Part shown: positions 27,110 to 36,597 of the stretch, piece by piece
How the letters are laid out: the number at the start of each line of letters is the position of its first letter
How positions within the stretch are numbered: the stretch's first letter is position 1
Source of the DNA: Clostridia bacterium
GTDB taxonomy: Bacteria; Bacillota; Clostridia; Lutisporales; Lutisporaceae
Direction: 5' to 3'
Assembly: GCA_035628995.1 (NCBI GenBank)
Contig: DASPIR010000012.1
Location: forward strand, 1 to 64,000
Length of the DNA stretch: 64,000 bases
Made by a program: the position numbers and the translations under genes
Notes under the pieces: model-generated
Told to the model about the DNA's origin: nothing
Databases searched by the model: none
The model's input: only the letters and a program-made list of their open reading frames with translations

Positions 27110-28942
27110 CTATTCCTCAAACATAAATCTGATCATTTCTTGAATATTGCCTGCAGTAATTATATTTATACCATCTATCCCCTTGGCCTCATCCTTGTTC
27201 TCCTCAGGGATAATAACATTCTTAAAGCCCGCCCTTTTAGCTCCGTATATCTTTTCCACAATGCCCCCAACTGCCTTGATAGAGCCTCTTATGGATATTT
27301 CCCCGGTAATACAAGTGTCCTGCCGTGCCGGACGTTCCAATACCGCCGAATACACAAGACAGGTCATTGCCGCTCCTGCCGAAGGTCCGTCGACTTTCCC
27401 GCCGCCTACGCAATTCACATGTATGTCGAATTTATTCATATTCCTGCCGGTTATATTTCTTACAACTGAAAGGGCATTGAAAAGAGAGTCTTTGGTCATG
27501 CTTCCTGCTGTTTCATTGAACCTTATACTGCCTGTCTCATCTTCTCTTGTAAAACACACCGCTTCAAACTCAATAACACTGCCAAGAAAACCATTTACGC
27601 CAAGACCGTTTATGCGCCCAACTTCTTTTGTACTTCTTGCCTTTTTCTTATTTACAGGTACGAATCTGCCTTTGCTTATTACATCCTGAATGCAATCAGT
27701 GGATATCTCGATATTCTTATCTTCCCCGCTGTCACATATCCTGCTGCTGTAGCAGTCTGCCAAAATATTAACTGCCCTTCTGGCTTCATAGGTGTAACTG
27801 CTTATAAGCTCCGCTCCCTCATCACTTATACCTGCACCAAGCTTATTTGCCGCATTTTTCACTATCTCACTTATATCAGGGCCGTTGAGTGGATTAAAGA
27901 AAACCTCTGTGCAGCGTGACCGTAGAGCCGGGTTTATATCTTCAGGAGATCTGGTAGTTGCTCCTATGAGTACAAAGTCAGCCGGAGCTCCTTCCTCAAA
28001 CAAAAGCTTTATATAAAGCGGTATATTCTCATTATTAATATCATAATAGGAAGAATCAAACTTAACCTTCTTATCCTCAAGCACCTTGAGCAGCTTGTTC
28101 TGGAACATCACGTCCAATTCACCTATCTCGTCTATAAAGAGCACTCCTCCATGGGCTTCTGTGACCAAGCCTGGTTTGGGCTCAGGAACACCCATCTCAG
28201 CAAGCTCCTTATTAGCACCTTGAAAAATAGGGTCGTGCACTGATCCTAATAAAGGGTTTATTGACTCTCTTGGATCCCACCTTAGTGTCGTAGCATCAAC
28301 CTCAACAAATTTGGCATTCTTATCAAAGGGAGTGTATTTCCTGCCCTTGGCAATATCCAGGGCAAGACGTGCGGCAGTGGTTTTTCCGACCCCTGGAGGC
28401 CCATACAATATCACATGCTGTGGAAAGGGCGAGGCTATCTTGGATATTAACGCAGTAACAGAGTTTTGCTGCCCTATTATTTCCTCTTGTTTTTTGGGAC
28501 GCATCACGTCCATTATTGATTTTGAAAGCTTTATTAGCTTCATTCGCTCCAAGTCCGCATATTTTTTGAGGGTAGAAGCATTTTCAATACCTGTATGCTT
28601 TTTGATTACCTGAAGCTTCATTTCATTCAGGTATTCTTTTTCCCTTGTCTCCATACGTAACAATACTTCTTTTTTTATACCGTCTTCTATATACCTCTTG
28701 GCAGCAACATCTGAAAGCTTGTCCTTAATATCTTCGATTAAAAACTCCAGCCTATCCTCCGCGATTTCTTCGGTTTTCATTTTGCCAGATACTATTTCAT
28801 GCAATACATAAACCTTTTCTTTGTTATCCATAACGCTGTCTAGTTTTCTAGTTTTTTCACTAGAATAAAGTTTTTTCGTGAAATCAACAAGCACGTCAAT
28901 TGATACATCTTTGCTGCGAATACTGCTATGATTATGACCCAA
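27110..28942 (-). CDS. lonC: Lon-family ATP-dependent protease, LonC-like
   Basis: The 610-residue protein has no LonA N-terminal domain. It has a coiled helical region (about 1-140), an AAA+ domain with GPPGVGKTTAARL and FIDEIGELD (about 160-400), and a C-terminal Lon protease domain with the catalytic Ser in DGPSAGAAM and the Lys in GGIVEKIYGAKRAG. It resembles sporulation-linked LonB/LonC and is longer than LonB, so I favour LonC, a family restricted to spore formers. It starts with TTG after GAAGGGG. It lies between rplI and dnaB in a continuous operon. Confidence 0.82.
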   Translation of the reverse strand: MGHNHSSIRSKDVSIDVLVDFTKKLYSSEKTRKLDSVMDNKEKVYVLHEIVSGKMKTEEIAEDRLEFLIEDIKDKLSDVAAKRYIEDGIKKEVLLRMETREKEYLNEMKLQVIKKHTGIENASTLKKYADLERMKLIKLSKSIMDVMRPKKQEEIIGQQNSVTALISKIASPFPQHVILYGPPGVGKTTAARLALDIAKGRKYTPFDKNAKFVEVDATTLRWDPRESINPLLGSVHDPIFQGANKELAEMGVPEPKPGLVTEAHGGVLFIDEIGELDVMFQNKLLKVLEDKKVKFDSSYYDINNENIPLYIKLLFEEGAPADFVLIGATTRSPEDINPALRSRCTEVFFNPLNGPDISEIVKNAANKLGAGISDEGAELISSYTYEARRAVNILADCYSSRICDSGEDKNIEISTDCIQDVISKGRFVPVNKKKARSTKEVGRINGLGVNGFLGSVIEFEAVCFTREDETGSIRFNETAGSMTKDSLFNALSVVRNITGRNMNKFDIHVNCVGGGKVDGPSAGAAMTCLVYSAVLERPARQDTCITGEISIRGSIKAVGGIVEKIYGAKRAGFKNVIIPEENKDEAKGIDGINIITAGNIQEMIRFMFEE

Positions 28943-28967
28943 CTTTAATACCCCTTCCTAAGATATC

Positions 28968-29414
28968 CTATTCTTCAATTACCTTCACATTTACCTTGGC
29001 AGAAACCTCTGGATACACCTTGATTTCAACCTGGTAAGTACCTAACGTCTTGATAGCATCGTGAAGCACCACTTTCTTCTTGTCTACTACTATCTTTTGC
29101 TGTGATTTTATTGCATCAGCCACATCCTTGCCTGTAATAGAACCAAATAATTTACCGTTTTCACCGGCTTTTGTCTTGAAGCTGATTTCTATTTTGCTTA
29201 GTCTATCGGCAAGTTCCTTAGCGGCTTTCAGTTCCATATCCTTCTTATTCTTTTCAGAGCTTTTCTTATCCTCTATTTCTTTGAGCCTACCTGATGTAGC
29301 CTCTACCGCAAGCTTTCTAGGGAATAGAAAGTTCCTCGCATATCCATCGCTGGCATTAACCAATTCTCCCTTTTTACCCAAATCCTTAACATCCTGTAAA
29401 AGTACAACCTTCAT
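28968..29414 (-). CDS. rplI: 50S ribosomal protein L9
   Basis: L9 has two globular domains joined by a long helix. The N-terminus [35 protein letters not shown] is diagnostic, and the 148-residue length is standard. The ATG has GAAGGTG. It is directly downstream of gdpP (stop and start adjacent), the conserved Firmicutes pairing. Confidence 0.97.
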   Translation of the reverse strand: MKVVLLQDVKDLGKKGELVNASDGYARNFLFPRKLAVEATSGRLKEIEDKKSSEKNKKDMELKAAKELADRLSKIEISFKTKAGENGKLFGSITGKDVADAIKSQQKIVVDKKKVVLHDAIKTLGTYQVEIKVYPEVSAKVNVKVIEE

Positions 29415-31412
29415 TTATCTTTCACCTTCCTTAAGATATTCCTCTACCGCATTTTTCAATAAGCTTATGGCCTCTCCCATAGTGAAGCCGGAAAGCTGTG
29501 CACCGGCTACAGTAAGATGGCCGCCACCACCAAGCTTTTCCAATACTACCTGCACGTTGATATCCCCCAGGGACCTTCCGCTTATGAAAATATCCTCGTC
29601 TATGCAAGATAGCACAAAAGAAGCATTTATGCCTTTGATATTCAGCAGCTCATCAGCAGCCTGCGCAGCGACCAGTGCTGGATTCTTTGCATCCTCAGGT
29701 ATAGTGGAAATAGCAATATTGCTCTTGAACATCTGTGCAGCCTTGACCACCTCAGCCCTTGTAAGGAAAGTCGCCATGTCATCCTGGAAAAGCTGCCTTG
29801 TCAACGTAGTATCCGCCCCGATCTTTCTAAGATAGGATGCGGCTTCGAAGGTCCTTACCCCCGTCTGGAATGAGAAATTCTTGGTATCTATAAATATTCC
29901 TGCAAGTAACGCTTCCGCTTCAATTTGCTTTACCTTGGGCTTTTCAAACATATATTGAAGTATCTCTGTAACCAACTCGCTTGTAGAAGATGCATAAGGC
30001 TCTATATAGGTGATAACTGCATCCTCGATGAACTCAGTGCCTCTTCTGTGGTGATCTATGATTGCAATTTTCTCAGCCTTGTCTACAAGCAGTTTTTGCT
30101 CCGTAAAAGCAGGCCTATGCACATCTACAACCACCAAGAGAGTATTTTTCCCACATTTCTGAAGGGCTTCCTGAGGGCTTATGAATACATCCCGGTATTC
30201 CTCATCCTCCTGCAGCTCTGCCCATAGATTTGCAATTCCGGCATTCACTTTACTAAGCACTATGTTTACTTCCTTGTTGAGCCCCTTGCAGCACCTATAT
30301 ATGCCCAAGGCAGCACCCATACAGTCAAGGTCAGGCATTTCGTGGCCCATAATAAGCACATCATCAGACTGCTCCATAAGCTGTCTCAATGCATAAGCTA
30401 TAACCCTGGCCTTTACCCTTGTCCTCTTTTCAACTGCCTTTGTCTTGCCTCCATAGAACGAAAGCTTTTCATTATCTTTAACAACAGCCTGATCTCCACC
30501 CCTGCCTAAGGCGATATCCATGGCACTCCTGCAGAACTTCTGAAGCTCCGCATGTGTCTTGCCGTTTACTCCTACGCCTATACTGAGAGTGACTGGTATC
30601 CTGTTGCCGGAATTAATCTCTCTGATATTGTCCAGTATATCAAACCGCTTATCCTCAACAGCAGTCAGCTGCTTGTTGCTGAAGTGAAGCATATATTCTC
30701 CGTTTGAGTACTTCTGTATGGATGCATTGTTTTGCGCCGCCCATGCATTTATTCTCCTGTCCACTTCTGCCACCAGAGCGGGTTTTGAGGCTTCCTCAGT
30801 CTCTTTAAGCACTTCTTCGATGTTATCCATCTGCAGAACAGCAACCACTGATTTTTCATCATTGTATTTGTTCCTAAGGCTGATAAAATCTGTTTTGTCA
30901 ACAAGATACATTATTATGATGTTCTTTTCCTCATTGTTCTCATTCAGGTTTATTAGGTTGCAGTATATATCATAGTATCTTTCTTTTATGTTTATATTTT
31001 TGAATTCTTCCATCCCGTTCTTAAGTATCCTGCCAATGTCTACTCCGCTTAAATAAGTGGAGAGCTTCTTATCGAGTATGTATTCTCCTTGAAATATATT
31101 CGAAAATAGCATATTGTACCAATTTATTATCCCCTGATCATCAATAATAACCAGCGGGAAGGGCAGGTTCAGAATGGCATTTTTTGTTGCAGTATCTACG
31201 TTCTCTGATAAGTTCTCTATATATAATCGGAGCTCTTCTTTTTTTCTGTTTGCTGCTTGGAGGTTGTGATAAATAAGATATCCTAAAAGCAGTGCACCTG
31301 CCACGGCTAGCAGCACGTTATAATAGCCTACTATAACAACCGCTATGGCAATTATCCAAAGAGATATGCCTACATCAGGCCCCCACAAATTGGAAATTTT
31401 ACGTAGTTTCAT
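29415..31412 (-). CDS. gdpP: c-di-AMP phosphodiesterase GdpP (DHH/DHHA1)
   Basis: The enzyme hydrolyses cyclic di-AMP and so tunes potassium, osmotic and cell-wall homeostasis. Two membrane segments (about 13-50) are followed by a PAS-like region, a degenerate GGDEF domain (about 175-310) and the DHH/DHHA1 module (about 340-660). That module carries [25 protein letters not shown] and [10 protein letters not shown]. The 665-residue length matches the family. The ATG overlaps the yybS stop (ATGA), which gives coupling. Confidence 0.94.
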   Translation of the reverse strand: MKLRKISNLWGPDVGISLWIIAIAVVIVGYYNVLLAVAGALLLGYLIYHNLQAANRKKEELRLYIENLSENVDTATKNAILNLPFPLVIIDDQGIINWYNMLFSNIFQGEYILDKKLSTYLSGVDIGRILKNGMEEFKNINIKERYYDIYCNLINLNENNEEKNIIIMYLVDKTDFISLRNKYNDEKSVVAVLQMDNIEEVLKETEEASKPALVAEVDRRINAWAAQNNASIQKYSNGEYMLHFSNKQLTAVEDKRFDILDNIREINSGNRIPVTLSIGVGVNGKTHAELQKFCRSAMDIALGRGGDQAVVKDNEKLSFYGGKTKAVEKRTRVKARVIAYALRQLMEQSDDVLIMGHEMPDLDCMGAALGIYRCCKGLNKEVNIVLSKVNAGIANLWAELQEDEEYRDVFISPQEALQKCGKNTLLVVVDVHRPAFTEQKLLVDKAEKIAIIDHHRRGTEFIEDAVITYIEPYASSTSELVTEILQYMFEKPKVKQIEAEALLAGIFIDTKNFSFQTGVRTFEAASYLRKIGADTTLTRQLFQDDMATFLTRAEVVKAAQMFKSNIAISTIPEDAKNPALVAAQAADELLNIKGINASFVLSCIDEDIFISGRSLGDINVQVVLEKLGGGGHLTVAGAQLSGFTMGEAISLLKNAVEEYLKEGER

Positions 31413-32389
31413 CTCACACCTCCCGGATCTTTAGACTCCAGCTTTCTAAAGTTGAGCACCAAATCTAATATGCCAATAAATCCAATAAACTGCATAAAGG
31501 CGAGTGCAATAATAACAACGATTGTAGTTCTTAGGGCTTTGGGAATACCTTGTCTGTCCCCATAAACCTTTGAGTAGTACACAAGTACAGATACCCCGAT
31601 AGCTGAAAAAATCAACATCAATACTGTTGTAATATTCAAAGCAATTGCAGTAAACCCGGGAACCTTGAAATATGAGGCCACCCCTGCAAGTACTGCCATT
31701 CCAAGCAGAATTAATGAATATGGCTCTTTCAGCCTCCATTTTGAGAATTCCTCTATATCTGGTATTATATGCCCTATCCTTTTAAGTATCATCCTTGTAA
31801 GCTTATAATCTATTAATGCAAATACCATGCCCGATACAACCAACGCAGAGGGAAAAATCAGCTTCATCATTCCTACAGTTTGGCTGAAATAGTCGCTCTT
31901 ATACTTCAAATCCTTCTCAGCCATACCAAACTGCCTGTAAAGCTTCAAAGACATTTCCAGCGACTGTTTAAAGGTTGTGTCTAAGCTGGCAAGAAACTTA
32001 AATGCATCAATTCCTGATGCTTTTAATGAAAGCAAGAACTCCCCTACCATGGTAAATGACAGTACTACGCCGCACAAAAATACAACTGCGTATGGGTTTA
32101 CCCTTTTATTTATCATATAACCCATCAGTATTCCCGGAAGACCGAAGCCTACCAGGAGTCCCACCCCCACCAGGGGATGCGTCAATAAGGATACGATGAG
32201 TCCTGCTGACATGGCAGATAATATGCTTGCCTTCAGACCGTTCCTATAACCTACTATTATTACCGGTACAGGCCAAAGCATTGCTAATATTCCAAGATAC
32301 TGCATGTAATAATATAATATCCCTAAAAGTGCAGTAACACCTGCAAAAATAGCGCCTTCCGCCAGTGCCTTTGTTTGTATTCTATTCAT
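31409..32389 (-). CDS. yybS: YybS-family (DUF2232) multi-pass membrane protein
   Basis: This 326-residue hydrophobic protein has about eight membrane segments. YybS is found beside gdpP-rplI throughout the Firmicutes and resembles substrate-binding subunits of membrane transport systems; its ligand is unknown. The overlap with gdpP by four bases and the shared strand suggest one transcript. The ATG follows GGTGCAGG. Confidence 0.82.
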   Translation of the reverse strand: MNRIQTKALAEGAIFAGVTALLGILYYYMQYLGILAMLWPVPVIIVGYRNGLKASILSAMSAGLIVSLLTHPLVGVGLLVGFGLPGILMGYMINKRVNPYAVVFLCGVVLSFTMVGEFLLSLKASGIDAFKFLASLDTTFKQSLEMSLKLYRQFGMAEKDLKYKSDYFSQTVGMMKLIFPSALVVSGMVFALIDYKLTRMILKRIGHIIPDIEEFSKWRLKEPYSLILLGMAVLAGVASYFKVPGFTAIALNITTVLMLIFSAIGVSVLVYYSKVYGDRQGIPKALRTTIVVIIALAFMQFIGFIGILDLVLNFRKLESKDPGGVR

Positions 32390-32398
32390 CCTGCACCT

Positions 32399-32716
32399 CT
32401 AGCTCTTCTTCTTCAGGTATTCACCAAGATCAGATAGATCCCCGTACCATTTTTCTGTCTCATGATCTTCCAGCATGCCTATTCTTATCTTTTCCAGTAT
32501 TCTCGAGTCAATCAGAGAATATGATATGCCTAGTCTTTTGCCTAGCAGATATGTAACCAGCACAAGGTTTGCAAGTATATCCTGCATGACATCCTGCCCC
32601 ACCTTGGTACCCTTTAGAAGGTTCTGATATAATGATGCGACGGCAGTCAACAATTCGCTTTTTAAAAACTCAATTACTCTAATGTTTTTTGTAATGTCAG
32701 TATCCTGGTTCAACAA
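32399..32716 (-). CDS. MazG-like family protein
   Basis: The short helical protein (105 residues) matches the MazG-like proteins encoded upstream of yybS in Clostridia. The all-helical layout fits the MazG/NTP-PPase fold, but the acidic metal motif EExxE/D is not obvious, so catalysis is doubtful. It begins with TTG after GGGGGGA. It is the first gene of the unit that runs to dnaB. Confidence 0.65.
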   Translation of the reverse strand: MLNQDTDITKNIRVIEFLKSELLTAVASLYQNLLKGTKVGQDVMQDILANLVLVTYLLGKRLGISYSLIDSRILEKIRIGMLEDHETEKWYGDLSDLGEYLKKKS

Positions 32717-33047
32717 GTAAATCCCCCCAATACCTTTTGTACATTATATTATTATATCTATTATAGTCTTTGTATTTTGAAAATTTAGTCAAATCCTGCT
32801 TGTGAGACTTATTTTATATTACCACAATTAGTCAAGAGAGACAACAAATCAAAATACTCTATATCTCTTGGGACGACTAGTCTTATCGACCATATAACCG
32901 ATGTTCTTCATTTAGCCTAATCCAGTTCTATAATTCGACAAAATTCTTGCAATACCTTCTGAAAAAGCCCTTTTAAATATTGGAATTAGCGGGTTTCAAT
33001 GGTGCATGTACTAGTATTCCACTCTGACATCCTGAAATAACATCAAT
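32717..33047. other. Intergenic region before the mazG-like operon
   Basis: About 330 bp of AT-rich DNA between rpsR and the MazG-like gene. No open frame, repeat or clear promoter pair was found; the promoter for the mazG-like to dnaB unit is expected here. Confidence 0.35.
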
Positions 33048-33080
33048 AAAAAAAAACCCGGAGGTTTTAGATACCTCCGA
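33048..33080 (-). terminator. Terminator of the rpsF-ssb-rpsR operon
   Basis: On the minus strand, CGGAGGTATC pairs with ACCTCCG and is followed by a run of Ts. It lies 13 bp after the rpsR stop. Confidence 0.85.
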
Positions 33081-33092
33081 GTATTACTAACA

Positions 33093-33356
33093 TTAATCTG
33101 TAGTAAATGGTAAGAAAGCTATATTTCTTGCTCTCTTTATAGCTATTGTAAGCTGTCTCTGGTGCTTTGCACAGTTTCCGGAAATTCTTCTTGGAATTAT
33201 CTTTCCTCTTTCCGAGATAAATCTTCTAAGCTTGTTCACATCTTTGTAATCTATACTTTCAACTTTATCTATGCAAAAGTTACAAACTTTTTTCTTTGGC
33301 TTTCTCATCTTTCCGCCTGGTCTTTCGGATCTTTCACCGCCACCACGTCTATTCAT
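33093..33356 (-). CDS. rpsR: 30S ribosomal protein S18
   Basis: The 87-residue protein has the conserved core [24 protein letters not shown] and the ending [17 protein letters not shown] basic, Gly/Arg-rich N-terminal extension and the Cys in CNFCIDK are as in Gram-positive S18. It binds S6 in the 30S platform. It is the third gene of the conserved rpsF-ssb-rpsR operon, with GGAGG before the ATG. Confidence 0.97.
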   Translation of the reverse strand: MNRRGGGERSERPGGKMRKPKKKVCNFCIDKVESIDYKDVNKLRRFISERGKIIPRRISGNCAKHQRQLTIAIKRARNIAFLPFTTD

Positions 33357-33374
33357 CTATTTCCCTCCTATCTG

Positions 33375-33782
33375 TTAAAATGGAAGATCGTCCTCTTCCT
33401 CTGCAGGGTGGAAATCACCGTAATCTCCTGATCCGCCTTCATTTCCCTGCCCTTTAGCATCGGAACCTCTATCTAAGAAATCAACTTCATCTGCTATTAC
33501 TTCTGTGGCATAATGCCTTTTACCGTCCTGATCATCCCAGCTTCTTGTCTGCAATCTTCCTGAAACAGCAACAAGCCTGCCCTTTTTTATGAACTTTCCG
33601 CAGTTCTCTGCGGATTTTCCAAATACAATTATCGGAATAAAGTCTGCTGTGGGTTGACCATCCTTTTTAAAGGTTCTGTCAACTGCGATAGTAAATTTAG
33701 CGATTGCTGTTTGATTATCTGCTGTATACCTGACTTCAGGGTCCTTTGTTAACCTACCTACAAGAGCGACTCTGTTCAACAT
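33375..33782 (-). CDS. ssb: Single-stranded DNA-binding protein
   Basis: SSB coats single-stranded DNA at forks and repair sites. An OB fold (about 1-105) with LNRVALVGRLTKDPE is followed by a Gly/Asp-rich flexible tail ending EEEDDLPF. This acidic tip recruits partner proteins. The ATG at 33782 has GGCGGTG; the GTG two codons earlier is inside that ribosome site. It sits between rpsF and rpsR as usual. Confidence 0.96.
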   Translation of the reverse strand: MLNRVALVGRLTKDPEVRYTADNQTAIAKFTIAVDRTFKKDGQPTADFIPIIVFGKSAENCGKFIKKGRLVAVSGRLQTRSWDDQDGKRHYATEVIADEVDFLDRGSDAKGQGNEGGSGDYGDFHPAEEEDDLPF

Positions 33783-33812
33783 AATCACACCGCCTAAATT
33801 ATTTCTTCTTAA

Positions 33813-34097
33813 TTACTCTTCTATTCTTATTATCATGTGTCTTAGAATGTCTTCTGTAATACCGAATACTCTATCGAGTTCCTTCGGAATAACCTGCGCT
33901 GCTTTGTATTTCATATATACATAAAAGCCTTCTCCGATATCGTCTATTAGATAAGCAAGCTTTCTTTTGCCCCAATCATCTATAGTTTCGATTTCGCCGT
34001 TTGATTCAATAATTGCCTTGAACTTTTCCTGAAGAGCTTTTACACCTTCTTCATCAACGGTCGGTTTAACTATGTATATAGTTTCGTACCTATTCAT
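33813..34097 (-). CDS. rpsF: 30S ribosomal protein S6
   Basis: S6 (94 residues) opens NRYETIYIVKPTVDEE and carries WGKRKLAYLIDDIGEGFYV and the C-terminal DRVFGITEDILRHMIIRIEE. The ATG at 34097 follows GAGGAGGTG at eight bases; a GTG three codons earlier overlaps this ribosome site. First gene of the rpsF-ssb-rpsR operon. Confidence 0.96.
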   Translation of the reverse strand: MNRYETIYIVKPTVDEEGVKALQEKFKAIIESNGEIETIDDWGKRKLAYLIDDIGEGFYVYMKYKAAQVIPKELDRVFGITEDILRHMIIRIEE

Positions 34098-34165
34098 AAA
34101 ATTCACCTCCTCCCCACGGACTGACGGCCCTATCTAAATATGATAGAGCGAGGATATTAACGCAA
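34098..34165 (-). promoter_or_regulatory. rpsF leader, possible S6:S18 autoregulatory site
   Basis: The leader folds a CTATC/GATAG hairpin, then GGGCCGTCAGTCCGTGGGG just before the ribosome site. The rpsF leaders of many bacteria bind the S6:S18 pair through an exposed CCG; two CCG triplets are present here. The structural match was not computed, so this is suggestive only. Confidence 0.35.
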
Positions 34166-34171
34166 TTATAG

Positions 34172-34200
34172 ATTATAGCACGTTATTAAACTTTTTTCAA
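34172..34200 (-). promoter_or_regulatory. Promoter of rpsF-ssb-rpsR
   Basis: TTGAAA and TATAAT are separated by 17 bases, close to consensus. The -35 overlaps the stop codon region of the DUF951 gene upstream. Confidence 0.8.
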
Positions 34201-34421
34201 CTATCTTGTATATTATTTTCTTCAGGAGCTGCGCTTTTTATAACTTTTTTTACAGACTTTTCAAACTTGGGTCTGGGAAGCATAACTATTCTACTGCAGC
34301 CTAGACATTTTATTTTAAAGTCCGCTCCCACTCTTATAACCTCCCACTGACTACTGCCGCATGGGTGCTGTTTTTTTGTTTCTACAATATCTCCTAGATT
34401 GAACTCCTTGGGGTAGTACAT
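34197..34421 (-). CDS. DUF951 family small protein
   Basis: This 74-residue protein has the family pattern GDIVETKKQHPCGSSQWEVIRVGADFKIKCLGCSRIVMLPR. The Cys/His set in HPCG and CLGC suggests a metal or nucleic-acid-binding small beta barrel. Function is unknown. The ATG at 34421 has GAGGG at good spacing, and the ATG two codons earlier is too close to it. It is encoded between mscS and rpsF as in many Firmicutes. Confidence 0.85.
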   Translation of the reverse strand: MYYPKEFNLGDIVETKKQHPCGSSQWEVIRVGADFKIKCLGCSRIVMLPRPKFEKSVKKVIKSAAPEENNIQDS

Positions 34422-34435
34422 GTGCATCCCTCGCT

Positions 34436-35290
34436 TTAAACTTCTTTTTTATCGATTATGAACTTTTTAGGATAAGGTATTTCTATATTTTCTTCTTTAA
34501 ATGCATCCAATATCAGCTTTCTCAAACTTCTTTCCATTTCCCAATGCAAAAGCGGCTTGGTCTCGACAATAGTTCTTATTACTACTTCCGTCTCGTTCAA
34601 TTTTACTATTCCTAAGACTTCTGGCTGCTTTAGTATACCTTCCGGCCTGGATTTGTAATATCCTTCCGACAGATCCTTCAAAACATCGATGGCTTTTTGG
34701 ACATCTGCAGTATAGGATACACCTATATCTATTATTGCAAGTGAGTTGCCTCTTGAATGATTGGTTACTGTCTTTACCTCGCCATTTGGAATTATATGCA
34801 GATCTCCGTTAAAAGCTCTTATCTTTGTTATCCGGAGTCCAATATCTTCGACAGTTCCCGTCATGCTTCCTATAGTTACATAATCACCTACTCCATATTG
34901 ATCCTCAAACAATATAAAAAAGCCTGTAAAAACATCCTTGACCAGGCTCTGAGCTCCAAAGCCGACAGCAAGGCCTCCAAGTCCCGCTGTTGCAAGGAGA
35001 GGTGCGGTCGGTATGTCAAACACGTTCAATACCGATATTGCCATTATTATATAAACTGTATACTTTACAATACTCTTTAGTATCCCGGCAAGAGTCGTGG
35101 ATTTCTTTTCATCCACTTTAAACTTAGGATACAGCTTGAAGAAGTTTATGATAATCCTATTGAATACGGAAATGGATATTCTGCCTATTATTATTACAAT
35201 AACGGCCTTAATTACCATCATGGTGTAATAACTCAGCATCATACTGTCTATATCCATAAAAGCTTTTATTTCATTTATAATACTCTCCAT
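34436..35290 (-). CDS. MscS-family small-conductance mechanosensitive channel
   Basis: The 284-residue protein has three membrane segments (about 15-110). The pore helix is Gly/Ala-rich (TAGLGGLAVGFGAQSLVKDVFTG), followed by the beta domain (YGVGDYVTIGSMTGTVEDIGLR) and a mixed C-domain. It releases solutes under hypo-osmotic stress. The ATG at 35290 follows GGTTGGAG. It sits 13 bp after yedF. Confidence 0.88.
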   Translation of the reverse strand: MESIINEIKAFMDIDSMMLSYYTMMVIKAVIVIIIGRISISVFNRIIINFFKLYPKFKVDEKKSTTLAGILKSIVKYTVYIIMAISVLNVFDIPTAPLLATAGLGGLAVGFGAQSLVKDVFTGFFILFEDQYGVGDYVTIGSMTGTVEDIGLRITKIRAFNGDLHIIPNGEVKTVTNHSRGNSLAIIDIGVSYTADVQKAIDVLKDLSEGYYKSRPEGILKQPEVLGIVKLNETEVVIRTIVETKPLLHWEMERSLRKLILDAFKEENIEIPYPKKFIIDKKEV

Positions 35291-35303
35291 AAAACACTCC
35301 AAC

Positions 35304-35882
35304 CTATCCTATATTTATTACTTTTCCTGCAGAATTCATCTTCTCAATAATAGAGTACATATTTCCTATTATACCCACCTTAAGCTTATCCTTAAGCTGA
35401 TAGAAGTCCAAGCAGGTTCCGCAGCTTACTATTTCCACCCCTGAGTCTTCAAGTTTTTTGATATTCTCGAGCACCAGAGAACCATCAGAGGTCAGCTTTA
35501 CGCCGCTGTTCAGGAACATCACAGCCTTAGGCAGCGGAGTGGTCTCAGTCAATGCGTAGGTGTAGCTCTTCATAAGCACTTTTCCGAGCTCCTCATCTCC
35601 TTGGCCTAGTTTATCCGAGGTAATGACTATTACTATACTTTCTTCATTTCCTGCCGGCTTTTGAGTTCCAGCTGCTTTTCTTATTTTGATGTAATGGCAG
35701 CCCTTTTCCTCTGACACTTCATATTCATAATTCAAGTTCGCAGCCAAGCGTGAAACATTCTCTTTTGCAGTAATGTTGTCTACTATAGCCACTACTTCTC
35801 CTTCTGCTATTTCTTCGAGAGCCTTCTTGGTCAATATCACCGGCTGTGGGCACACAAGCCCTCTAGCATCAATTTCCTTCAT
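35304..35882 (-). CDS. yedF: YedF-type sulfurtransferase-like selenium metabolism protein
   Basis: An N-terminal TusA-like domain (about 1-75) has the conserved Cys in DARGLVCPQP. A DsrE-like domain (about 85-192) carries SCGTCLDFY near the end. This two-domain form accompanies selenium donor genes in anaerobes, although no selD or selA is in the window. The ATG at 35882 has GGGAGG; the longer frame lacks support. It may be cotranscribed with mscS. Confidence 0.82.
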   Translation of the reverse strand: MKEIDARGLVCPQPVILTKKALEEIAEGEVVAIVDNITAKENVSRLAANLNYEYEVSEEKGCHYIKIRKAAGTQKPAGNEESIVIVITSDKLGQGDEELGKVLMKSYTYALTETTPLPKAVMFLNSGVKLTSDGSLVLENIKKLEDSGVEIVSCGTCLDFYQLKDKLKVGIIGNMYSIIEKMNSAGKVINIG

Positions 35883-36114
35883 TTTATCCTCCCTTATAAT
35901 TTGCAAAATTGTTTTTCCACACTTATATTGCATTTTTTATTAAATTATATAATTAAAATTATAACATTATTTACTTTTTTTTAAAACAAAACACTCTTAA
36001 AGAGAGTATATATTTATAGGATGTGGAGTTAAAATTCTAAATCAAATATATTAAATAATTATTATATATATATCAATTTATGTACATAATTTATTAATAA
36101 TATTAATACACGTA

Positions 36115-36142
36115 TTGACATTGTTAATATTTGCACTATAAT
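36115..36142 (+). promoter_or_regulatory. Promoter of the DUF2089-DUF4097 unit
   Basis: TTGACA and TATAAT are separated by 16 bases, about 35 bp before the DUF2089 start. The surroundings are extremely AT-rich, which fits a strong promoter. Confidence 0.75.
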
Positions 36143-36176
36143 AAATTTATAATGAAAGTGTTAAAGAGGTGAAAAT

Positions 36177-36539
36177 ATGAAACGAGAAGTTATAGGCCAA
36201 TGCCCTATATGCAATGGAGCCGTTGAAATAACTGAGGTGTCTTGCAATTCATGCAAGAGCACTATAAAGGGGCATTTCAAGCCCTGCAAGTTCTGCACTT
36301 TATCTCCGGAGAACAAGGATTTTGCAGAGATATTTATTAAGAACAGGGGAAACATCAAGGAAATTGAACGTGAGTTGGGTGTATCCTACCCAACCGTAAA
36401 GGGCAAGCTGGATTCACTCATTGCTTCCTTGGGCTATAAAAACCAGAGCAGTGATCCTGTTGACAAAAAAGATGTGCTGGAACGGCTTTACAAAGGTGAA
36501 ATTACCTCTGAAGAAGCTGTCCGTCTATTAAATGGGTAG
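36177..36539 (+). CDS. DUF2089 family zinc-ribbon/HTH protein
   Basis: The 120-residue protein has an N-terminal zinc ribbon (CPIC, CNSC and CKFC pairs, about 8-42). A helix-turn-helix-like region (about 48-85, NIKEIERELGVSYPTVKGKLDSLI) follows, then a short C-terminal helical motif (VLERLYKGEITSEEAVRLL). That last motif is nearly the same as the start of the next gene product. It is probably a transcription regulator of this pair. A strong promoter and GAGGTG lie upstream. Confidence 0.82.
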   Translation: MKREVIGQCPICNGAVEITEVSCNSCKSTIKGHFKPCKFCTLSPENKDFAEIFIKNRGNIKEIERELGVSYPTVKGKLDSLIASLGYKNQSSDPVDKKDVLERLYKGEITSEEAVRLLNG

Positions 36540-36597
36540 TCCCATCAGGACTAAATCAATGTATGCTTTAATAAATCAAAGCTAGGAGGAAAAAGTA

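Noticed and set aside
29080-29835. 251-codon open frame on the plus strand
   Set aside because: It runs antisense across rplI and the gdpP 3' end. Its Ser/Leu-rich composition is typical of a reverse-frame shadow.
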